A stretch of DNA of 64,000 nucleotides from Lutimaribacter_A marinistellae (GTDB lineage: Bacteria; Pseudomonadota; Alphaproteobacteria; Rhodobacterales; Rhodobacteraceae): positions 31,543 through 95,542 of the forward strand of contig NZ_JBHRXI010000003.1 of NCBI RefSeq assembly GCF_042648365.1, read 5' to 3'. Shown one piece after another: positions 41,025-50,500 of the stretch. Positions within the stretch are counted from its first letter, which is position 1. Every line of letters begins with the position of its first letter. Under the pieces are notes generated by a model. It ran no database searches. It saw only the letters and a list, made by a program, of their open reading frames with translations, and was not told where the DNA came from. Both the position numbers and the translations under genes were made by a program.

Positions 41025-41753
41025 TTATGCGGCCGCAAGAAAGCCGTTGATCTGGTAGACGGTGAGCCAGATGCCAAGGCCCACCATGATGACGTTGGCG
41101 ACGACGGCTTGGCTCATGAACCGCTCGGACCGGCGCCAGTAGCCCATCACGACGAGGATCGCGAAGAGCGCGAGGATCTGGCCGACCTCGACGCCGACGT
41201 TGAACGCGAGCAGGTTCCACAGGAGGCCGTCCTCGGAGATGTCGTATTCGATGATCTTCGAGGCGAGGCCGGTGCCGTGGAACAGGCCGAAGATCAGCGT
41301 CGCGGCCTTTGTGTTGGGCTGGAACCCGAACCACTTCTGGTAGGCGCCGAGGTTGTCGAGCGCCTTGTAGACGACGCTGAGGCCGATAATGGCGTCGATG
41401 ATGTAGGAATTGATGCCCCATCCCCACCAGACGCCGGCGAGCATCGTCACCGAGTGCCCGACGGCGAAGATGCTGACATAGATGGCGACATCCTTCATCC
41501 GGTAGAGGAAGAAGACGACGCCCAGAAGGAAGAGGATGTGGTCGTATCCCGTCACCATGTGCTTGGCGCCGAGATAGATGAAGGAGATGACGTGCACCCC
41601 CCAGATTTCCTGGATGTAGCCCGCGTCACCGGGGGTGACGTCATGGGCCAGCACCTGCGCCACGCTGGAGGCGTAGAGCGCAAGGGCTGTCAGAAGGATC
41701 GCCGTGAAGCGTCTCGACGCGAGCGCGTGCAGGGCCGGTGAGTTTAAACTCAT
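41025..41753 (-). CDS. HupE/UreJ_2-family membrane protein
   Basis: A 242-residue protein starting at the ATG at 41753 (MSLNSPALHAL) with a signal or first helix, then six or so membrane helices. Characteristic features are His and Asp inside helices (GAKHMVTGYDHILFLLGVVF and FAVGHSVTMLAG, FGLFHGTGLASKI). HupE/UreJ relatives are predicted nickel/cobalt carriers. It lies upstream of the anchor protein and close to an RcnR-type repressor and an NreB-like exporter, which supports a nickel or cobalt link. Confidence 0.8.
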   Translation of the reverse strand: MSLNSPALHALASRRFTAILLTALALYASSVAQVLAHDVTPGDAGYIQEIWGVHVISFIYLGAKHMVTGYDHILFLLGVVFFLYRMKDVAIYVSIFAVGHSVTMLAGVWWGWGINSYIIDAIIGLSVVYKALDNLGAYQKWFGFQPNTKAATLIFGLFHGTGLASKIIEYDISEDGLLWNLLAFNVGVEVGQILALFAILVVMGYWRRSERFMSQAVVANVIMVGLGIWLTVYQINGFLAAA

Positions 41754-41814
41754 GAATAGGTCTCCGTTCGTGCGATTGAATGATCGGTGAGGCCGCGCGC
41801 GGGCGCAGCGCCGA

Positions 41815-42213
41815 TCAGGCACGCGGAGGGCGTTCGATCCGGAACGTGTGGTGCCCGCCGCCCGGCGAGGCCTTCAGGCGCCGCGCATCCCTGTAGGCGG
41901 AGGTCGGATGGCTTCGGTCCCCGAGCGCCAGGAGCGCCTGACTGTGGTCATGGTCCGCCACGTCATGGCTGTGGCCGTGCATTGCCCAGTAGAGGTCTTC
42001 CTCGAACCCGTGCGAATGCCCGTGATCAGCGATCATCTCCAGATGATCCTGGATCGTCTCGAACACGGCCGGCGTGTGGGTCGCGGCGGGTATGACCGAC
42101 CAGAACACAAGCGACAGGCAGAGAAGCGCCGTAAACGCCTGTTTTCCGTATGTCGCCAGAGGCCTCATCGGTCTTGCCTGTCTGCCCATATGCGCAGCCT
42201 CTTCTGAGGCCAT
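41815..42213 (-). CDS. His-rich secreted protein, probable metal binding
   Basis: A 132-residue protein with a membrane or signal segment (about 25-45, FTALLCLSLVFWSVIPAA) and a mature part full of His pairs (ADHGHSHGFEED, HGHSHDVADHDHSQ). It is divergent from the repressor gene and shares its operator region, so it is probably induced by the same metal and buffers nickel or cobalt in the periplasm. An ATG at 42189 is a possible later start. No family name is certain. Confidence 0.6.
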   Translation of the reverse strand: MASEEAAHMGRQARPMRPLATYGKQAFTALLCLSLVFWSVIPAATHTPAVFETIQDHLEMIADHGHSHGFEEDLYWAMHGHSHDVADHDHSQALLALGDRSHPTSAYRDARRLKASPGGGHHTFRIERPPRA

Positions 42214-42220
42214 CTTGTTC

Positions 42221-42239
42221 TATCCCCCCTGGGGGGATA
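42221..42239. promoter_or_regulatory. G-tract operator for the RcnR/CsoR-family repressor
   Basis: TATCCCCCC-T-GGGGGGATA is a perfect 9-bp inverted repeat with a 1-base centre, of the G-tract type bound by nickel/cobalt repressors of the RcnR/NreA/DmeR group. It lies 11 bases before the repressor ATG and also faces the His-rich gene. Confidence 0.7.
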
Positions 42240-42249
42240 TCGTTGTTCT

Positions 42250-42510
42250 ATGACAAAGTCGCACATCCACGCAACCCATCCTGCCCTGATCGCGCGGCTG
42301 AAACGCGCCGACGGTCATCTGCGGGCCGTGATCGGCATGATCGAGGAGGGCAAACCTTGTCTCGATATCGCTCAGCAGTTGCAGGCGGTTGAGAAGGCCG
42401 TCGTCAATGCCAAACGTGCCCTGATCCACGACCACATGGACCATTGCTTGGACGAAGACCATTCGCCCGCGGACCGCGATGAGCTGAAAGCCATCGCCCG
42501 CTACCTTTGA
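42250..42510 (+). CDS. Metal-sensing repressor of the RcnR/CsoR family
   Basis: An 86-residue all-helical protein with HATHPALIARLKRADGHLRAV at the N-terminus, Cys36 (GKPCLDIAQQ) and a His-rich third site (IHDHMDHCLDEDH). This His-Cys-His pattern points to nickel or cobalt sensing (RcnR/NreA/DmeR-like) rather than copper. It should release the G-tract operator when the metal binds. The exporter gene follows with its TTG overlapping the stop. Confidence 0.85.
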   Translation: MTKSHIHATHPALIARLKRADGHLRAVIGMIEEGKPCLDIAQQLQAVEKAVVNAKRALIHDHMDHCLDEDHSPADRDELKAIARYL

Positions 42511-42518
42511 GATCATCG

Positions 42519-43838
42519 ATGCTGGAGATCCTCGCCGACCGCACCTACCGCCACCTGTTCCTTGCGCAGGTCGTGGCCCTGCTGGGCACCGGCCTTGCGA
42601 CAGTGGCACTCGGGCTGCTGGCCTATGACCTCGCGGGCGACGGGGCGGCGATGGTGCTGGGCACGGTCTTCACGATCAAGATGGTGGCCTATGTCGGCAT
42701 CGCGCCCGTCGCCGGCGCCTTGGCCGACCGTGCCAACCGCCGCGCGCTGCTGGTCGGGCTCGACGTGGTGCGGGCGGGTGCCGCGCTCTGTCTGCCGTTC
42801 GTCACCGAGGTCTGGCAGGTCTACGTGCTGATTTTCCTGCTGCAATCGGCCTCGGCCGCCTTCACGCCGACTTTCCAGGCGACGATCCCGGACGTGCTGC
42901 CGGAGGAGGCGCGCTATACCCGCGCGCTGTCGCTCTCGCGGCTCGCCTACGATCTGGAAAACATCCTCAGCCCGACCCTCGCCGCGTTGCTGCTCGCCCT
43001 CATGACGTACAACTCCCTGTTCCTCGGTACGGTGGCGGGCTTCGCGGCCTCGGCGCTGCTGGTCGTTTCGGTGCTGCTGCCGAGCCCGAAGCCGTCCGAG
43101 CGGCGCGGCATCTATGACCGCACGACACGCGGCATCCGCATCTACCTCGCGACGCCGCGGCTGCGCGGACTGCTGGCCCTGAACCTCGCCGCGGCTGCGG
43201 CGGGCGCCATGGTGCTGGTCAACTCGGTGGTGCTGGTACGCGGCACCCTCGGCCTGTCGGAAAGCGCACTGTCCTGGACGATGTTCGCCTTCGGCGCCGG
43301 CTCGATGCTTGCGGCGCTTCTGTTGCCGCGCCTCCTCGACCGCTTGCCCGACAGGCCGGTGATGGTTGCGGGCGCCGCGCTGATGGTCCTGTGCCTGCTG
43401 GTCTTGGCGGCAGAGGTCGCCGCCCTCGGTCTCGACTGGCCCTTCCTGTTCGGCGCCTGGCTGCTGGTGGGGCTGGGATATTCCGCCGTGCTCACCCCCT
43501 CCGGCCGCCTCCTGCGCCGCTCGGCTCATGCGGAGGATCGACCCGCGCTCTTCGCCGCCCAGTTCGCGCTTAGCCACGCCTGCTGGCTCGTGACCTATCC
43601 GCTTTCGGGTTGGCTGATGACGCAGTTCGGTCCGGTCGTGGCGCTCGGCTGTCTTGCGGCGCTGGCGGGTGCCGGGGCGTTGGTCGCGTCGCGTCTGTGG
43701 CCGAAGGAGGATCCGGAGATCTTCGAGCATACCCACGAAAACCTGCCGCTCGACCATCCCCACCTCAAGGGCGAGCGCCGACACGCACATCCCTTCGTCG
43801 TGGACGACCAGCATCCCCGCTGGGCGTCGCAGCTCTAG
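42519..43838 (+). CDS. NreB-like MFS exporter with His-rich C-terminus
   Basis: A 439-residue major facilitator protein with about 12 membrane helices. The ATG at 42519 (MLEILADRTYR) is chosen; a TTG at 42507 overlapping the repressor stop is possible. It has the MFS loop motif GALADRANRRALL and a cytoplasmic His-rich tail (EHTHENLPLDHPHL, RRHAHPF) as in nickel exporter NreB. Together with the repressor it forms a two-gene efflux unit. Confidence 0.8.
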   Translation: MLEILADRTYRHLFLAQVVALLGTGLATVALGLLAYDLAGDGAAMVLGTVFTIKMVAYVGIAPVAGALADRANRRALLVGLDVVRAGAALCLPFVTEVWQVYVLIFLLQSASAAFTPTFQATIPDVLPEEARYTRALSLSRLAYDLENILSPTLAALLLALMTYNSLFLGTVAGFAASALLVVSVLLPSPKPSERRGIYDRTTRGIRIYLATPRLRGLLALNLAAAAAGAMVLVNSVVLVRGTLGLSESALSWTMFAFGAGSMLAALLLPRLLDRLPDRPVMVAGAALMVLCLLVLAAEVAALGLDWPFLFGAWLLVGLGYSAVLTPSGRLLRRSAHAEDRPALFAAQFALSHACWLVTYPLSGWLMTQFGPVVALGCLAALAGAGALVASRLWPKEDPEIFEHTHENLPLDHPHLKGERRHAHPFVVDDQHPRWASQL

Positions 43839-43896
43839 CTTTCTTGCCCTTTCAAGACATGCTTCGAGCATTCGCGCATGCTCAGAAACATGAACG

Positions 43897-44358
43897 TCAC
43901 GAGTGGCTCTCGAAGACCACGGTCGACCCGTCGCGCAAGACGAGCAGCGTGTCATAGGCGTCGCGCTGGTCACCCATTTCCATGCCAGGCGAGCCGATCG
44001 GCATGCCCGGCACCGTGAGGCCAAGTGCGTCCGAGCGTTCTGCCAGCAACCGTTGCACATCGCCAGCCGGCACGTGGCCTTCGATGAAGTAGCCGTCGAT
44101 AAAGGCGGTATGGCAGGAACTCAGTTCCGGTGTGACGCCAGCGCGCGCTTTCATCGACCAGAGTGTTTCTTGATCGACGTCGCGGGCCAGGGCATCGAAC
44201 CCTGCGCCGGTCATGTGGTCGACCCAAGCAGAACAGCAGCCGCAGGTCGGCAATTTGAAAACTTCCATTTGACTGGGCGTTGCATTTGCCGGTCGGCCAA
44301 GCGTTGTCGCGGTGAAGCCAGAAGCGATGCTGGTAAGGATGAAGTGTCTGCGGTTCAT
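43897..44358 (-). CDS. DUF411 copper-linked protein
   Basis: A 153-residue protein from the ATG at 44358 with a twin-arginine-like or Sec signal (NRRHFILTSIASGFTATTLG). The mature part has the DUF411 pattern VFKLPTCGCCSAWVDHM and later GMPIGSPGMEMGD, with paired cysteines and methionines suited for copper. These genes regularly accompany copper resistance operons. It follows the multicopper oxidase in the same operon. Confidence 0.85.
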   Translation of the reverse strand: MNRRHFILTSIASGFTATTLGRPANATPSQMEVFKLPTCGCCSAWVDHMTGAGFDALARDVDQETLWSMKARAGVTPELSSCHTAFIDGYFIEGHVPAGDVQRLLAERSDALGLTVPGMPIGSPGMEMGDQRDAYDTLLVLRDGSTVVFESHS

Positions 44359-44401
44359 ATGTCTTATCTCCCAATTCGTGGTTGTCTTGAGCGCGGTCAC
44401 G

Positions 44402-45784
44402 TCACGCCACCCTGAGCCACGTCATCATGCCGCCGGCTGAATGTTCCAACATGTGGCAATGGAGGAGCCAGTCGCCGGGATTGTCTGCGACGAAAGCGAT
44501 CTCGACTGTCTCTGAGCGGTTCATCAGAAGCGTGTCGCGCAGGGGGCCCACCGAGCCATCTGCGGAAATCTGGCGGAAATGGTGGCCGTGCAGGTGCATT
44601 GCATGTGGCCAGGCCGTGTCGTTTGTCATCGCGATGCGGATTGTCTCACCGCGCGCGGCGTCGATGAGTGGGGTCTCTCCCATCTCCGCCATTCCGTTGA
44701 ATGCCCAGACCTTCCCTGCGGCCGCCATCTCGCGCATGCCCATCCTGCGACCGCCCATCATTGCGCTCTGCATCCCCCCCATGGCGCCGCCTTCCATGTG
44801 AAGCTCCGCGCGTCGGGCATCATTGATCGACCTAAGGGCTGGGACGGGGTTGGGCGGCAGTGGGATAGGATCGGAGAGCCGCGCGGTCCGGGCGCGCCCT
44901 TGGACGGGGAAGGAGGCAAGGGCGTAGCCGCCGTCGCGTTCGAAGCTGACGAGCATGGCCTCTCCGCCCTCGTCAGCCGTGACATCGACGATCAGGTCAG
45001 CGCGCTGAGCAGGCGCGAGGGACAGTCGCTCAAGCGGCTCCGGCGTTTCGAGCGGCATACCGTCGAGGGCCACAATCCAGCCTTCGAGGCCACGGGCCTC
45101 GAGCGAAAAGATCCGCGCGTTGGCCGTGTTCACGAGACGCAGCCGCATGCGGGTGTGCTGCTGCACCTCGCGGGTCCAAGCGCCGTTCCCGTTCACGGTG
45201 ATCCAGTTGCCGATCCGTCCCGCATGCGCCCAGTCGTGCATGGCGCCGAAATCATCGGCGATCTGGGCCGCGTCGTTCAGTCGCCAATCGTCGATGAGCA
45301 GAACGTCGTCCAGGTCGACCTCCGGAGCGCCTTCGGCCTCCTCGACGATCAGCGCGCCGTAGAGTCCGCGGGCCATCTGCTCCCAGCTGCGATTATGCGG
45401 GTGGTACCAATAGGTGCCGGCGTCCGGCGCGGTGAAGTCGTAGGTAAACTGAGCGCCCGGCTCCACGGCCGGTTGGGTCATGCCAGCGACGCCGTCCATG
45501 GCGTTTTCGATACGGATCCCGTGCCAATGGACGCTGGAGGGCTGCGGCAGATCGTTAACGAAGCGCCGAGACACCTTGGCGCCTTGGGGCACACGGATCG
45601 TCGGCCCCGGAACCGATCCGCCGAAGGCCCAGACTTCCGTCTCCGGATATTCGGCCGGCGCGAGACGCGTGCGCGCTTCGCTGGCGACCAGGTCCTGAAC
45701 TCCGTCTGCTACGGCGATCCGCGGCATCGCGAGGCTCGCCACGGATCCGAGAAGCTTTTTGTTGAACTGGCGACGGGTCAGCAT
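44402..45784 (-). CDS. Periplasmic multicopper oxidase (CopA/CueO-like)
   Basis: A 460-residue Tat-exported oxidase (RRQFNKK signal). All four copper motifs are present: HWHGIRI, YWYHPH, HAMHLHGHHF and HCHMLEHSAGG. A Met-rich insert (MGGMQSAMMGGRRMGMREM, about residues 335-353) probably binds cuprous ions. It oxidises Cu(I) to less toxic Cu(II) in the periplasm. It is placed between copD and the DUF411 gene. Confidence 0.92.
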   Translation of the reverse strand: MLTRRQFNKKLLGSVASLAMPRIAVADGVQDLVASEARTRLAPAEYPETEVWAFGGSVPGPTIRVPQGAKVSRRFVNDLPQPSSVHWHGIRIENAMDGVAGMTQPAVEPGAQFTYDFTAPDAGTYWYHPHNRSWEQMARGLYGALIVEEAEGAPEVDLDDVLLIDDWRLNDAAQIADDFGAMHDWAHAGRIGNWITVNGNGAWTREVQQHTRMRLRLVNTANARIFSLEARGLEGWIVALDGMPLETPEPLERLSLAPAQRADLIVDVTADEGGEAMLVSFERDGGYALASFPVQGRARTARLSDPIPLPPNPVPALRSINDARRAELHMEGGAMGGMQSAMMGGRRMGMREMAAAGKVWAFNGMAEMGETPLIDAARGETIRIAMTNDTAWPHAMHLHGHHFRQISADGSVGPLRDTLLMNRSETVEIAFVADNPGDWLLHCHMLEHSAGGMMTWLRVA

Positions 45785-45798
45785 GGCCGGACCTCCTC

Positions 45799-46743
45799 TC
45801 AGGATAGGAATACGGCGGTTTGGACCGCCTTCATCTGTGGTAACGCGCCCATCGCCTGCTCCGAGGGCGGTGATGTGAGGGTCGTCAGAGCGGCGGTTGT
45901 CGCGAGGATGGCTGCCACGAGCACGCTTTCCACCGCAATGGACCGGCGCATGCGCTGCGCGGCTCCGGGCATGGCTTTGAAAAGATCGGGGGTCAGTCGC
46001 AGCTTGTTCAGCGCCGCGAGAGCCAGCACGCCAGCGAAAAGCGCCAGTTTGAGAAGGAACGCCTGGCCGTAGGGCGAGAAGAGCGCATCGGGCGTCGCCG
46101 CTCCCAGAAGAACAAGCGTGAGAATGCCGGCGGCGACGAGCAAAGCAACAACCCAGAGGGCTTTTGTTCCGAACTCATGCGCAAGCGCACCGGCTTTCTC
46201 GGGCGTCTCGCGGCGCGCGGCGCGCGACAGGGGCGCGAAGCTGCCGATCCAGAAGGCGAGGCCCGCGATATGCACCGTGACCAAAGCGCCCAAAAGCAGG
46301 CGCGGGTCGCCGAGCGCATGACCGCGCATGGCAAAGGAGGCGCAGGCGAGGATGGCCCCGGCCGCCGCGAGCCAGCGTGCCGTGCGCCATGGCAGAAGAA
46401 CGCTGAGGATGAGCGCCAGACCAACCAGCCGAACGATCAGGCTCGCGCCGAGGGGGCTTTCGGCGACAATCCCCAGCATCATGGGATCGACCGCGCCATC
46501 GAGGGCGCCGCCCATGAGAAAACTCGCGCGAACGGGCAGGCGCAGGGCGCTGAGCAGGGCCGCCGCGATCGCGCCGAGCACCGCCGCCCGCCTTAGCGCC
46601 GCGCGGGCGTCTGCGGTCAGTTCGCGAAGCCACAGCAAGACCAGAACGCTGCCCGCCGCGATCAAGGTCGCGGCATAGGCCAGCGTCTTCACGAGGATCG
46701 CGATCCAGATAACGGCGTCGGCAGAGGCGAGCGCAGCGATCAA
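45799..46743 (-). CDS. copD: CopD-like copper resistance membrane protein
   Basis: A 314-residue protein with about eight membrane helices and the CopD-domain pattern LVTVHIAGLAFWIGSFAPL in the middle. CopD is believed to work with the periplasmic copper carrier CopC, whose gene lies 6 bases upstream. The C-terminus is a short charged tail. Confidence 0.87.
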   Translation of the reverse strand: MIAALASADAVIWIAILVKTLAYAATLIAAGSVLVLLWLRELTADARAALRRAAVLGAIAAALLSALRLPVRASFLMGGALDGAVDPMMLGIVAESPLGASLIVRLVGLALILSVLLPWRTARWLAAAGAILACASFAMRGHALGDPRLLLGALVTVHIAGLAFWIGSFAPLSRAARRETPEKAGALAHEFGTKALWVVALLVAAGILTLVLLGAATPDALFSPYGQAFLLKLALFAGVLALAALNKLRLTPDLFKAMPGAAQRMRRSIAVESVLVAAILATTAALTTLTSPPSEQAMGALPQMKAVQTAVFLS

Positions 46744-46749
46744 GCGGGG

Positions 46750-47106
46750 TCAGTCCGCGATCTCGAAGGAGAAACTGCCCTGCATCGGATGGCCGTCACC
46801 CGACAGGCCGCGCCACTCGACGGTGTAGGCCCCTTTGCCCAGCGTGGCAGGCACAGCCTTGAACTGCGTCACGGGGGCCATGTCATCCGAGCGCTGCAAG
46901 TCCATACCGGTGCCCGTGCTGTCGGTCAGGCGAACCATTGTCACGCGCATCGGGCTGTCTAAGGTCATTTCGATGCTCTCAGGCGGCGTCTCCAGGATGG
47001 CGCCGTCGGTCGGCACGGTGGCTTCCTTGGACGAATGCGCAAACGCGGCGGATGTGACCAGAGCCACCGCGAACATGGCTGAAATCAGACCACGTGCTTT
47101 TGTCAT
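46750..47106 (-). CDS. copC: CopC-like periplasmic copper-binding protein
   Basis: A 118-residue protein with a signal peptide (ISAMFAVALVTSAAFAHS); cleavage leaves His as the likely first residue, the copper-binding N-terminus of CopC. The mature beta-sandwich has SKEATVPTDGAILETPPES and GAYTVEWRGLSGDGHPMQG. It supplies copper to CopD. Confidence 0.9.
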   Translation of the reverse strand: MTKARGLISAMFAVALVTSAAFAHSSKEATVPTDGAILETPPESIEMTLDSPMRVTMVRLTDSTGTGMDLQRSDDMAPVTQFKAVPATLGKGAYTVEWRGLSGDGHPMQGSFSFEIAD

Positions 47107-47170
47107 CTTCTTACCTCGTTCCTTGTGGTCGCGCGACCGGCCCGAATGCGCCGGTCGCGGATCGTTGCGA

Positions 47171-47515
47171 TCAGTTTGGCATCATTGCCCCGATGGCGTA
47201 CATCCCGTCGGCGTCTTTCATCAACATGAGCGTCACTTCCGAGCCTGCCTCGATGTCGTCCATCATCTCGGCATTTTCGAGAAGCGGCAGGTCCATCGTC
47301 ATCGCGGGCCAGCCGATTTCCGGGATCGGATCGTGGCTGACATTGGCCGTGCCGTCGCCGATCGAATTGACGATGGCTTTCGTATGGACAGCGCCTTCCA
47401 TCTGTTCGTCCGACATCGGCATGTTCGAATGATCCATGCTGCCATGGTCCATTTGAGCCAGGGCTGGCATGGTTGCGAAGGCGATGAGGCCGAAAGTTGC
47501 TGTAAATGTTTTCAT
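47171..47515 (-). CDS. cusF: CusF-like periplasmic copper chaperone
   Basis: A 114-residue protein from the ATG at 47515 (MKTFTATFG) with a signal peptide ending ALAQ. The N-terminal mature part is Met/His-rich (MDHGSMDHSNMPMSDEQM) and the CusF fold keeps HDPIPEIGWPAMTMDLPL with the Trp-Met-Met copper site. It hands Cu(I) or Ag(I) to the CusBA pump. Confidence 0.9.
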   Translation of the reverse strand: MKTFTATFGLIAFATMPALAQMDHGSMDHSNMPMSDEQMEGAVHTKAIVNSIGDGTANVSHDPIPEIGWPAMTMDLPLLENAEMMDDIEAGSEVTLMLMKDADGMYAIGAMMPN

Positions 47516-47541
47516 TGGTAGCTCCATGGTTTCACTTGCGT

Positions 47542-50500
47542 TTATTCGGCAGGCACTGAGCCTTCAGGCCGCAGAATGAGGGGAGTGATCTCGCGGTTGA
47601 CGCGACGCAGCGCCAGCCTCTTCCAGATCACGAAAATCGACGGAATGACGAGGAGGGTCAGCAGGGTCGCCGTGACCATGCCGCCGATCATCGGTGCGGC
47701 GATCCGCTGCATGATTTCCGACCCCGTACCGGTGCCGTACATGATCGGGATGAGAGCCGCAAAGATCGTGGCCACCGTCATGACCTTGGGACGGACGCGC
47801 AGCACGGCACCTTCGAACACCGCGTCTTCAATGTCATCACGTGTGAGCTTGCGGTATTCGGATTCTGCGAGCTTGCGCCGCTTCTCCCAGGACAGATTGA
47901 GATAGAGTAGCATCACGATTGCGGTTTCCACCGCAACGCCTGCAAGCGCGATGAAACCCACGAGCACAGCCACCGAGATGTCAAAGGTGAGATACCACAG
48001 AAACCAGACCCCACCCGCCAATGCCACAGGGAGAGCTGCAAGGATGATGCCCACCTCGATCACGCGGTTGAAGGCCATGAACAGCATCAAAGTGATGATC
48101 AGGAGCGTTGCAGGGGCTACGATGGTCAGCCGTTCCTGCATCCGTTCGATGTATTCGTACTGGCCGGACCAGCTCAGCGAATAGCCGGGCGGCAGGTCGA
48201 CATCTCGCAAGACCACGTCACGCGCCTCAGCCACATAGGTGCCGAGATCGCGCCCGGCGATATCGATGAAGACAAAGCCCGTGCGTCTCGCGTTCTCAGA
48301 TCGGATCATGCCCGGCCCATCCACGATGCGAATCTCTGCAAGTGCCGCAAGCGGGATATGCGCGCCGGACGGTGTGACAACGGGTAGGGTTTCAAGACGC
48401 TCGGGACTGTCTCGCCACGACTGCGGGTAGCGCAGATTGATCGGGAACCGTTCGAGACCTTCGACGGACTCCGACACCTGCATACCGCCGATGGCTGTCT
48501 GCACCACGTCCTGCACGTCGCGCACGCTCATCATATAACGGGCGGCGGCGTCGCGCTTCACGTCGATCTCGATGAAGCGCCCGCCGACGGGGCGTTCGGC
48601 GTAGGCGGATGCGGTGCCTTCGATGCCGCGGACCGCGTCCTCTACTGCGATGCCAATCTGTTCGATCACCTTCAGATCGGCGCCCGAGATCTTCACGCCG
48701 ACCGGCGTCTTGATCCCCGTCGCCAGCATGTCGATCCGGTTCTTGATCGGCTGGATCCAGACGTTGGTCACACCGGGCACCTGAACGATGCGGTCGAGCT
48801 CGTCGCGAATCCCATCCATCGTCATGCCAGGACGCCATTCGGATTCCGGTTTGAGCTGGATCGTGGTCTCGATCATCGTCAGCGGCGCCGGATCGGTGGC
48901 CGTCTCGGCACGTCCAAGCTTGCCGTGGACTGTCTCGACCTCCGGTATCGTGGCGATGAGCCGGTCAGTCTGTTGCAACACCTCGCGCGCTTTTCCGATG
49001 GAGACACCCGGGTAGAGCGTGGGCATATAGAGGAAATCGCCCTCGTTCAGTTCCGGCATGAACTCGGAGCCGAGGCGCTGGAGCGGATACCACATCGAGG
49101 CGACGACGGCCGCGGCCATCAGTGTTGTTGCCCAGGGCCAGGCGATGGCCGCGTCCAGAAACGGGCGATACATCCAGACGACGATGCGATTGAGCGGGTT
49201 CTTGCGCTCAGGAAGAATCCGTCCGCGAATAAAATATCCCATGAGCACCGGCACGAGGGTGATCGACAGGATTGCCGCGGCAGCCATGGCGTAAGTCTTG
49301 GTATAGGCGAGCGGCTTGAACAGTCGTCCTTCCTGGTTTTCGAGCACAAACACCGGGAGGAAGCTCACCGTGATGATCGCAAGGGAATAAAAGAGAGCAG
49401 GCCCGACCTCTGACGCGCATTCCTGCACGATCCGCCAACGGTTCTCTGCGGTAAGCTTCTCTTTCTCCAGTCGTCGGTGCATCGCCTCGATCATCACGAT
49501 GGCGGCGTCGACCATGGCCCCGATGGCGATGGCGATGCCGCCCAGCGACATGATGTTTGCATTCACCCCTTGTGCCTTCATCAGGATAACGGCCGCGAAA
49601 ATGCCCAATGGCAGCGACAACAGGATCACCAGCGATGAGCGCAGATGAAGAAGGAAGGCGGCGCAGACCAGCACCACGACGATGAATTCTTCCGTGAGCT
49701 TCTTCTGCAGGTTCTCGATAGCCCTTTCGATCACCCCGGAGCGGTCGTAGGTGGTGACGATCTCAACGCCCTCGGGCAGGTTCGGGCGCAACTCCTCGAT
49801 CCGCGCCTCCACCGCTTTGATGGTGGCCAGCGCATTGCCGCCCCAGCGCAGGATCACGACGCCGCCCACAGCATCGCCTTCGCCGTCAAACTCGCCAACC
49901 CCGCGCCGCATTTCCGGTCCGAGCCGGATTTCGGCGACGTCACCGAGGGTCAGGGCCGCACCGCGCTCGTTGACCATCAAGGGTGCGCTGGCGAGATCCG
50001 CGAGTTCATCGATATAGCCTGACGAGCGGACCATGAACTCAGCCTCGCCCATCTCGATCACGCTGCCGCCTGTTTCGCGGTTCGCGGCCTCGATTGATCG
50101 GCGCAGCTGCGGGAGCGTGATGTCGTAGGCGCGCAGCTTGTTTGGATCGACGACAACTTGATACTGCTTGACCATGCCGCCGATCGTGGCGACCTCCGAG
50201 ACACCTTCGACAGCCTGAAGCTCATATTTGAGGAACCAGTCCTGCAGCGTGCGGAGCTGCGACAGGTCATGGTTCCCGGTCCGGTCGATTAGGGCGTATT
50301 GGTAGATCCAGCCGACGCCCGTCGCGTCCGGACCCAGCTGAGGGGAGACGCCCTCGGGCAGGCTTCCCGTGATCTGCCCGAGATATTCCAATACCCTGGA
50401 ACGTGCCCAGTAAAGATCTGTGCCATCTTCGAAGACGACGTAGACGAAACTGTCCCCGAAGAAGGAGAAGCCGCGCACGTCCTGCGCGCCCGGCACGGCG

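Noticed and set aside
42513..44060. 515-aa minus-strand open frame across the MFS gene
   Set aside because: It is an Arg/His/Gln-rich shadow of the NreB-like exporter in GC-rich DNA, without motifs or a ribosome site.
44579..46072. 497-aa plus-strand open frame opposite the multicopper oxidase
   Set aside because: The minus strand encodes a complete oxidase with all copper motifs; the plus frame has shadow composition.
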